Below are positions 1 through 7,155 of a stretch of 37,904 nt of DNA, piece after piece; the stretch's first letter is position 1; the number at the start of each line of letters is the position of its first letter. The position numbers were made by a program, and so were the translations under genes. This stretch comes from Sediminimonas qiaohouensis DSM 21189 (lineage in GTDB: Bacteria > Pseudomonadota > Alphaproteobacteria > Rhodobacterales > Rhodobacteraceae), in NCBI RefSeq assembly GCF_000423645.1, contig NZ_AUIJ01000028.1:1-37904 (forward strand). The letters run 5' to 3'. Below the pieces are notes generated by a model. The model was given only the letters and a program-made list of their open reading frames with translations. It was not told where the DNA came from and made no database searches.

Positions 1-93
1 CTTGTAGGTTGGGGGTGTGGGTCTGCTCATGTCGCCCAGCTACCACACTGGATTCGCGACATGAATCCCTCACGCGCTTTGTGCAACAGAGCC

Positions 94-122
94 GGTTTGG
101 TTGCATATGCCCCGCCCAAACC
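94..122 (-). terminator. Hairpin just downstream of phnM
   Basis: A 7-base inverted repeat (GGTTTGG at 94-100, CCAAACC at 116-122) with a 15-base loop starts right after the phnM stop codon. No T-run follows on the minus strand, so this is at best a weak or Rho-assisted 3' end. Nothing convincing is seen in bases 1-93. Confidence 0.3.
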
Positions 123-123
123 A

Positions 124-1266
124 CTAAGCGGCGCGCATCCCGCGCACCCATGTGCCGCGCAGGACCGGCGTGCCGTCTATGCGCGCCACGCGGATCAAAT
201 CGGCGCGCAGGCCCGGTGCGATGCGTCCCCTGTCCGACAGGCCGGTGGCGCGGGCGGGCGCGTCGGTGACGGTGGCGATGCCGCGCGCCATGTCATCCCA
301 CAGATCGCCCAGCACCACCGCCGCCGACAGAAGCGCGGAGGGCACGTAATCGGACGACATGATGTCGATCAGCCCGGCCTCGGCCAAATCGGCGGCGGCC
401 ACGTTGCCCGAGTGAGATCCGCCGCGGATCAGGTTGGGCGCGCCCATCATCACGGCGATCGCGCGCTCGTGGCTGGCGGCGGCGGCCTCTTGCGTGGTGG
501 GGAATTCGGCGATGGTGGCGCCGTGGCCTGCCGATGTTGCCACCTGCGCGGCGGTGGTGTCGTCGTGACTGGCCAAAGCCGCGCCAAGGCGGCGGGCGGC
601 GGCCACCGCGCCGGCCTCGTGCGCGTCGCCCAGCCTTTGGCGCAGGCTGCGCTGGCTGGCGACGTGATCGGCGAACTCATCCTCGGACAGGCCGTGTTTT
701 CCGCAGACATAGGTCTTGAGCTTGTCCAGGTCGCGAAACTGCCGCTCGCCGGGGGTGTGATCCATCAGGCTGACGATGCCGACGCGGTCGTCGGCGGTGA
801 ACTCGGCCAGTTCCTCGAGCAGGGTTTCCGAGCAGACCTCGGCGCGCAGGTGCAGGTAGTGGCTGATCCGAAGGGCATCGCGGGCGCGCAGGTCCATCAG
901 TTCGGTGGCCAGTTGGCGGGCGTATTTGCCGTAATTGGTGCGCGAGTTGCTGACGACCGATCCCACGCGCATCGCGTCGAATACCGTCGTAATGCCGACG
1001 CTTGACAGCTCCGCATCATGGGCGACGATGGCGCTGGCGTGGGGCCAGTTGACGCCGGGGCGGGGGGCGATGTGGCGCTCAAGGTTGTCGGTGTGCAGCT
1101 CGATCAAGCCCGGCAACAGCATGTCGCCCTGCATGTCCAGCGCACCGCTTGGCATGGCGACGCCGGTGTCGATGTCGTGGATCAGCCCGTCGCGCAGGCA
1201 CACCGCCCCCGTGGCGGTGGCATCGGGCAGGACAAGCGTGGCATTGGCAAGGATCGTTTCGGTCAT
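124..1266 (-). CDS. phnM: PhnM, ribose 1-methylphosphonate 5-triphosphate diphosphohydrolase
   Basis: This is an amidohydrolase-superfamily protein of 380 residues. In the C-P lyase pathway PhnM removes pyrophosphate from 5-triphosphoribosyl-1-alkylphosphonate to give the substrate of PhnJ. The metal-binding H-x-D motif is visible at about residues 58-60 (LIELHTDN), and the conserved SDY segment lies near the C-terminus. Length fits the family. A GTG three bases upstream (1269) could also start the protein, but the ATG at 1266 is preferred. The gene is separated from phnN by the oppositely oriented DUF1045 gene, so it probably has its own promoter, in the 1267-1346 gap where a Pho-box-like palindrome lies. 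Identity is firm; the exact start is less so. Confidence 0.95.
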   Translation of the reverse strand: MTETILANATLVLPDATATGAVCLRDGLIHDIDTGVAMPSGALDMQGDMLLPGLIELHTDNLERHIAPRPGVNWPHASAIVAHDAELSSVGITTVFDAMRVGSVVSNSRTNYGKYARQLATELMDLRARDALRISHYLHLRAEVCSETLLEELAEFTADDRVGIVSLMDHTPGERQFRDLDKLKTYVCGKHGLSEDEFADHVASQRSLRQRLGDAHEAGAVAAARRLGAALASHDDTTAAQVATSAGHGATIAEFPTTQEAAAASHERAIAVMMGAPNLIRGGSHSGNVAAADLAEAGLIDIMSSDYVPSALLSAAVVLGDLWDDMARGIATVTDAPARATGLSDRGRIAPGLRADLIRVARIDGTPVLRGTWVRGMRAA

Positions 1267-1306
1267 CACTGTGGGTCTTTCGTTTTTGCGCCCTGATAGG
1301 GTAGCA

Positions 1307-1326
1307 CTGTCACAAAACGGTGACAG
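1307..1326. promoter_or_regulatory. Candidate Pho box / palindromic operator between phnM and DUF1045
   Basis: The intergenic region holds CTGTCAC-N6-GTGACAG, a perfect 7-base inverted repeat. Read on the plus strand, 1307-1324 matches the E. coli Pho box (CTGTCATAWAWCTGTCAY) at 15 of 18 positions. The site lies 40 bases before phnM and 20 bases before the DUF1045 start, so one PhoB site could serve both divergent genes. The match is read by eye; binding is inferred. Confidence 0.6.
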
Positions 1327-1346
1327 GCAGGAATTAGGGCGGCGGC

Positions 1347-2036
1347 ATGGAACATTACCTGAGATATGCGGTCTACTTTGCGCCCGCCCCCGGCCCGCTG
1401 GCCGATTTCGGGGCGGCGTGGCTGGGTTGGGACGCGCAAGCGGGGCGCGCGGTGGCGCACCCGCAGGTGCCCGGCCTGCCGTGCCCGGTGGCCGAGGTGA
1501 CGCGGCAGCCGCGCAAATACGGGTTTCACGGCACGCTCAAGCCGCCGTTTCGCCTGGCGGGTGGATGCGCGCCCGAGGACCTGGCCGAGGCGGTGGAGCT
1601 GCTGGCCGCGCGGCTGGCGCCGGTGCGAATGCCGGGGTTGCAGCTTGACCGGATTGGCCGGTTCCTGGCGTTGACGCCCAAGGGGGACGGCGCAGAGCTG
1701 GCGGCGCTGGCCGGGGCGGTGGTGACGGGGTTGGATGCCTATCGCGCGCCGCTGACCGCCGAAGAATTCGCCCGCCGCAGGCCCGATCGCCTTGATCCGC
1801 GGCAGCGCGCCAACCTTGAGCAATGGGGCTATCCTTACGTTCTGGAGGAATTCCGGTTTCACCTGACCCTGACCGGGCCGATGGAGGACAACCGGGCGCA
1901 GGCGGTGCGCGCGGCGCTTGCGCCGGTGTTGGAGCCGCTGTTGCCCGCGCCGTTCGAAGTGCCCGACATCTGCCTGTTCGGCGAGGGGGAGGATGGGTAT
2001 TTCCGCCTGGTCCATCGCTACGCCCTTTCCGGCTGA
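1347..2036 (+). CDS. DUF1045 family protein, 2H phosphoesterase fold, phosphonate-locus associated
   Basis: This 229-residue protein belongs to the DUF1045 group that recurs in phosphonate operons. Two H-x-T motifs are visible, HGTLKPPF at about residues 61-68 and FHLTLTGP at about 171-178, spaced as in the 2H phosphoesterase superfamily. Members of that superfamily cleave cyclic or RNA-type phosphodiesters, so a role on the cyclic ribose phosphate made by PhnJ is a reasonable inference. No experimental role is known to me. It reads divergently from phnM and its 3' end overlaps the 3' end of phnN by 19 bases on the opposite strand. The ATG has only a weak upstream GGGCGGC as a possible ribosome site, and a Pho-box-like site lies just before it. 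Confidence 0.9.
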   Translation: MEHYLRYAVYFAPAPGPLADFGAAWLGWDAQAGRAVAHPQVPGLPCPVAEVTRQPRKYGFHGTLKPPFRLAGGCAPEDLAEAVELLAARLAPVRMPGLQLDRIGRFLALTPKGDGAELAALAGAVVTGLDAYRAPLTAEEFARRRPDRLDPRQRANLEQWGYPYVLEEFRFHLTLTGPMEDNRAQAVRAALAPVLEPLLPAPFEVPDICLFGEGEDGYFRLVHRYALSG

Positions 2037-2566
2037 AGCGCGGCCAGCAGGCGCTTGACGCCTGCGTCTACCGTGCCGGAATTGTCGATCTCGTGCACCG
2101 GCAGGTCGGGCGGTATGCCCTGCGCCGCGCGTTCCAGCCGGGCGGCGATTTGGTCCGCATCCTCGCGGCCGCGGGCCGACAGGCGCTGCATCAGTACCTC
2201 GGCCGGTGCCGTGACCAGCAGAACCCGCAGCCCCGGATAGCGCGCCGCCGCCTGCTCCAGCGCCGCGCGCGAGCCGTTGAACAGTACGTCGCGCCCGACG
2301 GCAAGGTCTGCGTCGATGCTGGCGCGGATGCCGTAGCGCAGGCCATGCGCGCGCCAGTGGATGGCCAGCTGTCCCGCCTTGAGGCAGGCGTCGAAGGCGG
2401 CCTCATCCACACCGTCGAACGCCTCGCCGCCCGCGCCCGAGGGGCGGGTGATGACGCGGCGCGCGCGCACCAGGTCCGGGCGCGCGCGGCAGGCCGCCTC
2501 AAGCAGGGTATCCTTGCCGGCGCCCGATGGGCCGACCACGGCGAACAGGCGGCCTTGCGCGCTCAT
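2018..2566 (-). CDS. phnN: PhnN, ribose 1,5-bisphosphate phosphokinase
   Basis: PhnN phosphorylates ribose 1,5-bisphosphate to PRPP, returning the sugar of the C-P lyase pathway to metabolism. The protein has 182 residues and the guanylate-kinase-like P-loop GPSGAGKDT at about residues 12-20. It starts four bases inside the end of phnL (ATGA overlap), so it is the last gene of the phnGHIJKLN operon. Its 3' end overlaps DUF1045 on the other strand, so the two convergent transcripts are complementary there. Family length and motif both fit; confidence is high. Confidence 0.94.
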   Translation of the reverse strand: MSAQGRLFAVVGPSGAGKDTLLEAACRARPDLVRARRVITRPSGAGGEAFDGVDEAAFDACLKAGQLAIHWRAHGLRYGIRASIDADLAVGRDVLFNGSRAALEQAAARYPGLRVLLVTAPAEVLMQRLSARGREDADQIAARLERAAQGIPPDLPVHEIDNSGTVDAGVKRLLAALQPERA

Positions 2567-3243
2567 GCCGGCACCGGGGTGAACCGGCCGACATCGACCT
2601 CGCGGTCGCAGACCTGCGCGCGCGCCTCAGTGTCGTGGAAGATGCCGATGATCGCCGCGCCGCGCGCCTTGGCCTCGTCGATAAGCGACAGCACCACGGT
2701 GCGGTTGGTGACGTCCAGGCTTGCCGTCGGCTCGTCCAGAAGCAGCGTCGGGTAGTCATGGGCGAACCCACGCGCGATATTCACGCGCTGCTGCTCGCCG
2801 CCCGAGAAGGTGGTCGGCGACAGCGGCCAGAGGTGTTCGGGGATGTTCAGCCGGGCCAGCAATTCGCGCGCCCGCTCGCGCGCGGCCTGCGGATCGGTGC
2901 CCAGCGTAATCAGCGGCTCGGCCACCACGTCCAGCGTCGGCACGCGCGGCACCACGCGCAGGAACTGGCTGACATAGCCGAGGGTATTGCGGCGCAGCGC
3001 CAGTATCTCGCGCGGTGCGGCGCGCGCCACGTCGGTGCCGCCCACCATGATGCGCCCTGCGTCTGCCAGGTAATTGCCATAGATCATGCGCATCAGCGTC
3101 GATTTGCCGGCCCCCGACGGGCCCACCAGCGCCACGCATTCGCCGGCCTCAACGCTCAGTGTTGCGCCGGCCATGACCGGAATCGACGCGCCGCCCTGGT
3201 TGTGCAGGGTGAAATGCTTGCTGACATTGTCCAGTTTGATCAT
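2563..3243 (-). CDS. phnL: PhnL, C-P lyase complex ABC-type ATPase
   Basis: PhnL is an ABC-like ATPase that acts with PhnG, H and I in forming 5-triphosphoribosyl-1-alkylphosphonate. It is not a transporter subunit. From the ATG at 3243 it has 226 residues, the same as the E. coli protein. Walker A GPSGAGKST is at about residues 41-49, with signature FSGGEQQR and Walker B LLLDEPTASLD further on. An upstream in-frame ATG at 3276 would add 11 unlikely residues. The chosen start has AAGGA seven bases before it. That ribosome site overlaps the end of the intergenic repeat at 3253-3274. The stop overlaps the phnN start. Confidence 0.95.
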   Translation of the reverse strand: MIKLDNVSKHFTLHNQGGASIPVMAGATLSVEAGECVALVGPSGAGKSTLMRMIYGNYLADAGRIMVGGTDVARAAPREILALRRNTLGYVSQFLRVVPRVPTLDVVAEPLITLGTDPQAARERARELLARLNIPEHLWPLSPTTFSGGEQQRVNIARGFAHDYPTLLLDEPTASLDVTNRTVVLSLIDEAKARGAAIIGIFHDTEARAQVCDREVDVGRFTPVPA

Positions 3244-3252
3244 CGTCTGATC

Positions 3253-3274
3253 CTTCATCTTGCACAAAATACTC
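3253..3274 (-). repeat. Intergenic repeat, copy 1 (phnK-phnL gap)
   Basis: On the minus strand this 22-base block begins GAGTATTTTG and ends GCAAGATGAAG. It is identical at 20 of 22 positions to the block at 31351-31372. It fills much of the 52-base gap between phnK and phnL, and its last bases contribute to the phnL ribosome binding site. I recall similar sequences as frequent between Rhodobacteraceae genes. This window shows only two copies. Confidence 0.6.
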
Positions 3275-3295
3275 AAAGGGGACGTCGCGCCCGCC

Positions 3296-4066
3296 CTAAA
3301 CCTGTAGCACGCTCGACACCAATAGCTGGGTATAGCCGTGCTGCGGGTCGTCCAGCACCTGATCGGTCAGGCCCTGTTCCACGACATGCCCGTCCTTCAT
3401 CACCATCAGCCGGTCCGCCAGCAGGCGCACCACGGCCAGGTCGTGCGTGACGATCACCGCCGACAGGCCCATTTGCCGCACCAGCCCGCGCAGCAGGTCC
3501 AGAAGCCGCGCCTGCACGCTCACGTCCAGCCCGCCGGTGGGCTCGTCCATGAACACCAGTCGCGGCCCCGTCACCAGGTTGCGCGCGATTTGCAGGCGTT
3601 GCTGCATTCCGCCGGAAAAGGCGCCGGGGCGGTCATCCATCCGGTCTTCGGTGATTTCCACGCGGTCCAGCCAATCCTCGGCGCGGGCGCGGATGTCGCC
3701 GTAGTTGCGCGCGCCCACGGCCATCAGGCGCTCGCCCACGTTGCCGCCCGCCGACACGCCCATGCGCAGCCCATCGCGCGCGTTCTGGTGCACGAAGGCC
3801 CAATCGGTGCGCGCCAGCATCCGGCGCTCGGCCTCGCTCATCTTCAGGGTGTCGCGCGGACCGCCGTCGCGGGTGTCGAACAGCACCTCGCCGGTGTCGG
3901 GGGGCAGGTGGCCGGCAAGGCATCCCAGCAGCGTGGATTTGCCCGAGCCGCTTTCGCCGACGATGCCCATCACCTCGCCGGGCCAGAGCGCAAAGCCGAC
4001 ATCCTTGCAGCCAATTCGCGCGCCGTATCTTTTTGTAATGTCGCGCACATCCAGAAGCGGGGTCAT
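3296..4066 (-). CDS. phnK: PhnK, C-P lyase complex ABC-type ATPase
   Basis: PhnK is the ABC-like ATPase that docks on the PhnGHIJ core complex and is needed for phosphonate turnover in vivo. The protein has 256 residues. Walker A GESGSGKST lies at about residues 37-45, the signature reads FSGGMQQR, and Walker B reads VFMDEPTGGLDV. It resembles oligopeptide-transporter ATPases, as PhnK proteins do, but no permease genes adjoin it here. Its start overlaps the phnJ stop by four bases. A 52-base gap then separates it from phnL, the only real gap in the phnG-N run. Confidence 0.95.
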   Translation of the reverse strand: MTPLLDVRDITKRYGARIGCKDVGFALWPGEVMGIVGESGSGKSTLLGCLAGHLPPDTGEVLFDTRDGGPRDTLKMSEAERRMLARTDWAFVHQNARDGLRMGVSAGGNVGERLMAVGARNYGDIRARAEDWLDRVEITEDRMDDRPGAFSGGMQQRLQIARNLVTGPRLVFMDEPTGGLDVSVQARLLDLLRGLVRQMGLSAVIVTHDLAVVRLLADRLMVMKDGHVVEQGLTDQVLDDPQHGYTQLLVSSVLQV

Positions 4067-4914
4067 GCGGCGGTCTCCTTACTGTGGCCGGCCTCGCGCC
4101 GGGTTTGGCAGTGGTCGGTGTCAGAGCAGACATACATGCGCGTGCCCGCGTCGTCGGTGATGACCTCGTCAAGGTAGCTGCTTGTGTCGCCGCACAGGGC
4201 ACAGGGCGCGTCGGCCTTGGACGGATCGAACGGGTGATCTTCGAAATCGAGGCTGACCACCTTGGTGTGCGGCGGTAGGGCATAGATGCGTTGTTCGCGC
4301 CCTGCGCCGAACAGTTGGATCGCCGCGCAGTCCGACAGTTTGGGATTGTCGAACTTGGGGATCGGCGAGGGGTCCATCACGTAGCGCCCCTCGACCTGCA
4401 CGGGGTAGGCGTAGGAGGTGGCGATATGCCCGTGGCGCGCGATGTCCTCGTAGAGCTTGACGTGCATCAGCCCGTATTCGGACAGCTCGTGCATCTTGCG
4501 CGTCTCCACCTCGGACGGCTCGAGAAAGCGCAGCGGCTCGGGGATCGGCACCTGGTAGATCAGGATCTGATCCTCGCTCAGGGGGGCTTCGGGGATGCGG
4601 TGGCGGGTCTGGATCACGCTGGCGTCGGGGGTGTGCTCAGTCGTGGCGACGCGCGCGGTTTTCTCAAAGAACTTGCGGATCGACACCGCGTTGGTGGTGT
4701 CGTCGGCGCCCTGGTCGATCACCTTGAGGCGGTCATCGGGGGTCAGCGTTGCGGCGCTTAGCTGTACGCCGCCGGTGCCCCAACCGTAGGGCATGGGCAT
4801 TTCACGGCTGGCAAACGGCACTTGGTAGCCGGGGATCGCCAGCCCCTTGAGGATGGCGCGTCGGATCATGCGCTTGGTCTGTTCGTCGAGGTAGGCGAAG
4901 TTATAGTCGGTCAT
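4063..4914 (-). CDS. phnJ: PhnJ, carbon-phosphorus lyase (radical SAM enzyme)
   Basis: PhnJ is the catalytic C-P bond-cleaving enzyme. It uses a [4Fe-4S] cluster and S-adenosylmethionine to turn 5-phosphoribosyl-1-alkylphosphonate into alkane and the cyclic ribose phosphate. The protein has 283 residues. Four cysteines near the C-terminus (C238, C241, C263, C269) have exactly the C-x2-C-x21-C-x5-C spacing of E. coli PhnJ, where the first three bind the cluster and the last forms the thiyl radical. The start at 4914 (MTDYNFAYLD) overlaps the phnI stop as ATGA; a longer open frame to 5244 is only read-through inside phnI. The key residues are all present, so it should be active. Confidence 0.97.
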   Translation of the reverse strand: MTDYNFAYLDEQTKRMIRRAILKGLAIPGYQVPFASREMPMPYGWGTGGVQLSAATLTPDDRLKVIDQGADDTTNAVSIRKFFEKTARVATTEHTPDASVIQTRHRIPEAPLSEDQILIYQVPIPEPLRFLEPSEVETRKMHELSEYGLMHVKLYEDIARHGHIATSYAYPVQVEGRYVMDPSPIPKFDNPKLSDCAAIQLFGAGREQRIYALPPHTKVVSLDFEDHPFDPSKADAPCALCGDTSSYLDEVITDDAGTRMYVCSDTDHCQTRREAGHSKETAA

Positions 4915-6014
4915 TGCGCGGCCTCCGTTTCGGTTGCCTGCGTGGCCTGCCGGCGCAGCTTGCGCACCAGTTCCAGTTCGGATTGGAAATCCACGTAGTG
5001 GGGCAGCTTGATATGCTCCAGGAACCCGGTGGCCTGGATGTTGTCGGCGTGGGACAGCACAAACTCCTCGTCCTGAGCGGGGGCGCCCTGATCGTCCTCG
5101 CCCAGCTCGCGCCAGCGCAGCGCGCGGTCCACCAGCGCGACGGCGATCGCCTTGCGCTCGGTCTGGCCGAAGCTGAGGCCATAGCCGCGGGTGAATTGCG
5201 CGGGTTCGGTTTTCGAGCCGGTGAACTGGTTGACGGTTTCGCATTCGGTCAGGGTGATCTCGCCCAGCTCGACGGTGAAGCCCAGCTCGGGGATCTCCAT
5301 TTCGACGGGGACGGTGCCGATGCGCAGCTCGCCCACGAAGGCGTGGTTGCGGGCATAGCCACGCTGCGTGGAATAGGCCAGGCCCAGCAAGAACCCCTCG
5401 TCGCCGCGCGCGAGCGCCTGAAGGCGCAGAGCGCGGGTTGTGGGTAGCTCAAGCGGCGTGCGGGTCAGGTCGGGCGGGGCCTCATCGCTGGCGGGTTCCT
5501 GTTCAATGAGCCCGTCGCGGCCCAGGAAGCCGGTGATATGGGGCACCCGTGCGGGGGCGGTCTCCGGGGGCTCGACGGCGGCGGACGCGGAGGCGCCATC
5601 TTCGCCATCGGCGGCAAGTTTGAAATCCAGCAGCCGGTGCGTGTAGTCGAACGTGGGCCCCAGTACCTGACCGCCCGGCGCGTCCTTGAACGTGGCCGAG
5701 ATGCGGCGCATGCAATCCATCGCGCCGGTATCCAGCGGCCTGGAGGTGCCAAAGCGCGGAAGGGTCGTGCGGTAGGCGCGGATCAGGAATATCGCCTCGA
5801 TCAAATCGCCGCGGGCCTGCTTGATCGCCAGCGCGGCAAGGTCGGGATCATAAAGCGAGCCCTCGGCCATGACGCGGTTGACGGCCAGCGTCATCTGCTC
5901 GCGGATCTGCGCGACGTCCAGTTCGGGCACGGTGGTGTCGCCCCGGCGCTGTTCGGCCAGCCAATCATGGGCGGCATCGATGGCGCGCTCACCGCCTTTT
6001 ACGGCCACATACAT
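4911..6014 (-). CDS. phnI: PhnI, C-P lyase complex subunit (nucleosidase/transferase)
   Basis: PhnI is the core subunit that, with PhnG, H and L, exchanges the adenine of ATP for the phosphonate, forming 5-triphosphoribosyl-1-alkylphosphonate. The protein has 367 residues, close to the 354 of E. coli PhnI. The N-terminus MYVAVKGGERAI is characteristic. A start at 6014 gives a TGATG overlap with the phnH stop. The longer open frame to 6287 runs inside phnH and is rejected. The middle section (about residues 150-180) has an Ala/Glu-rich stretch that looks like a variable linker. The 3' end overlaps phnJ. Confidence 0.96.
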   Translation of the reverse strand: MYVAVKGGERAIDAAHDWLAEQRRGDTTVPELDVAQIREQMTLAVNRVMAEGSLYDPDLAALAIKQARGDLIEAIFLIRAYRTTLPRFGTSRPLDTGAMDCMRRISATFKDAPGGQVLGPTFDYTHRLLDFKLAADGEDGASASAAVEPPETAPARVPHITGFLGRDGLIEQEPASDEAPPDLTRTPLELPTTRALRLQALARGDEGFLLGLAYSTQRGYARNHAFVGELRIGTVPVEMEIPELGFTVELGEITLTECETVNQFTGSKTEPAQFTRGYGLSFGQTERKAIAVALVDRALRWRELGEDDQGAPAQDEEFVLSHADNIQATGFLEHIKLPHYVDFQSELELVRKLRRQATQATETEAAQ

Positions 6015-6586
6015 CAGGCATCCTCCACGTTTGTCGAGCGGGGCAGGGCGGCAAGGTGCTCTCCCGCAGCGAAATAGAAATCCAGGCCTTGCGGAAACAG
6101 CGCGTGGTTGGCCCGGAGCGCGGCGATGTCCGGCAGCGACAGCGCGGCACTGTCGGCGATGCCCGGGCCGGTCAGCCGCGCGCCGGTGGCGGTAAGGCTG
6201 TCCATCTCGACCACCAGCGTGGCCGAGCGATCGGGGTAGCGCGCGGTGCCGATCGGGTAGTCGGATAGCGGCAGCAGCGCGTCCCATACGCCGATGGCAA
6301 AGGTGGCATCAGTGCGGGCGTGGGCCAACGGCGCGCCGGTGTGAAAGGCCAGCCATTGCCGCACCGCGTCGCAATCATGCGCCCCGGCCAGGTGCACGGG
6401 CGTGTCGGCGTCGCACAGCGTCAGCAGCAGCGTGCCGGCCGCCTGCGACAGCGGCGCGGGTGGAGTTGCGCCGCGCAGCGTTTCGATCCGGCCCGGACGC
6501 GCCATAGCGTTCATGCAGGCGCGGAACGCATGCGCCGCGTCGCGGGGGGCGTCGGCAAAGCCGCCTTCGAGGGTTGTTTCCTGCAT
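6014..6586 (-). CDS. phnH: PhnH, C-P lyase complex subunit
   Basis: PhnH is a structural subunit of the PhnGHIJ core complex. It dimerises, resembles a PLP-transferase fold but lacks the cofactor site, and contacts PhnI. This protein has 190 residues against 194 in E. coli. The family-like segments GGFADAPRDAAHAFRACMNA (N-terminal) and YPDRSATLVVE (central) are visible, as is the C-terminal FPQGLDFYF. It shares one base with each neighbour (TGATG at both ends), so translation of phnG, phnH and phnI is likely coupled. Confidence 0.94.
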   Translation of the reverse strand: MQETTLEGGFADAPRDAAHAFRACMNAMARPGRIETLRGATPPAPLSQAAGTLLLTLCDADTPVHLAGAHDCDAVRQWLAFHTGAPLAHARTDATFAIGVWDALLPLSDYPIGTARYPDRSATLVVEMDSLTATGARLTGPGIADSAALSLPDIAALRANHALFPQGLDFYFAAGEHLAALPRSTNVEDA

Positions 6587-7026
6587 CAGTCCTCTCCCCT
6601 GACCATGGTGAAGAAATCGACCTTGGTGGCGGCGGCCTTGGCGGCGCGGGTGCGGCGGCGTTCGTCCATAGCGGTTGCCAGCGGGTCCAGCACCTCGGCT
6701 TGCAGGCGGTCAGCCAGCGCGGTCTGCATCAGCGCGTCGATCAGCGCGGCGATGCGCGCGTGGGTCTTGTCGCGGCCCTGCACATAGGCGTGGCCGACGG
6801 TGCCGCCATCGGTCAGCCGCAGGGCGCAGCGCGTGACCGTCATTTCGCCCAGGTTGAAGGGGGCGCCGGTGCCGCCCATGCGGCCCTGCACCATGGTGCT
6901 GCCGATCTCGGGGGCGCGCAGCCAGGTGAAATCGGGGGCCAGCCCGGTGTCGTCCCACAACTGGCCAAGCGCCTTGGGCGGGGCCTTGGCCAGCAGGCTC
7001 ATCCATGTTTTTCGCGCTTCGCTCAT
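6586..7026 (-). CDS. phnG: PhnG, C-P lyase complex subunit
   Basis: PhnG is a small subunit of the C-P lyase core complex. From the ATG at 7026 it has 146 residues and begins MSEARKTWMSLLA, which aligns well with the E. coli N-terminus. The central ARIAALIDALMQ-like helix and the C-terminal VDFFTMVRG are family hallmarks. An in-frame ATG at 7044 would add six residues, but AAGGGTG lies seven bases before the 7026 start, which decides the choice. It is the first gene of phnGHIJKLN and faces phnF across an AT-rich operator. Confidence 0.94.
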   Translation of the reverse strand: MSEARKTWMSLLAKAPPKALGQLWDDTGLAPDFTWLRAPEIGSTMVQGRMGGTGAPFNLGEMTVTRCALRLTDGGTVGHAYVQGRDKTHARIAALIDALMQTALADRLQAEVLDPLATAMDERRRTRAAKAAATKVDFFTMVRGED

Positions 7027-7046
7027 TTTTGGACACCCTTGCATGG

Positions 7047-7083
7047 TTGTCTAGATAAATATACAACTAGACAAATATAGACA
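7047..7083. promoter_or_regulatory. Candidate PhnF operator in the phnG-phnF divergent region
   Basis: An AT-rich island in GC-rich DNA holds TTGTCTAG (7047-7054), a 12-base spacer and CTAGACAA (7067-7074), a perfect 8-base inverted repeat. A further TAGACA half-site lies at 7078-7083, ten bases after the first TAGACA. TAGAC-type half-sites occur in known operators of HutC-type GntR regulators. The site is between the gene for such a regulator and the operon it would control. Function is inferred. Confidence 0.6.
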
Positions 7084-7155
7084 TCATTGTGCCCCTCCGC
7101 GCAAGGGGGCGGGCGGTGAAACTTTTGTGACGGGTAGGGACGGGCAGGGACAGGC

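Noticed and set aside
61-1005. Long plus-strand open frame across phnM
   Set aside because: It is a GC-rich shadow of phnM with Gly/Val/Ala-rich composition and no family features.
4915-5244. N-terminal extension of the phnJ frame
   Set aside because: The extension lies inside phnI, is Arg/Pro-rich, and the ATG at 4914 gives the correct family length with an ATGA overlap.
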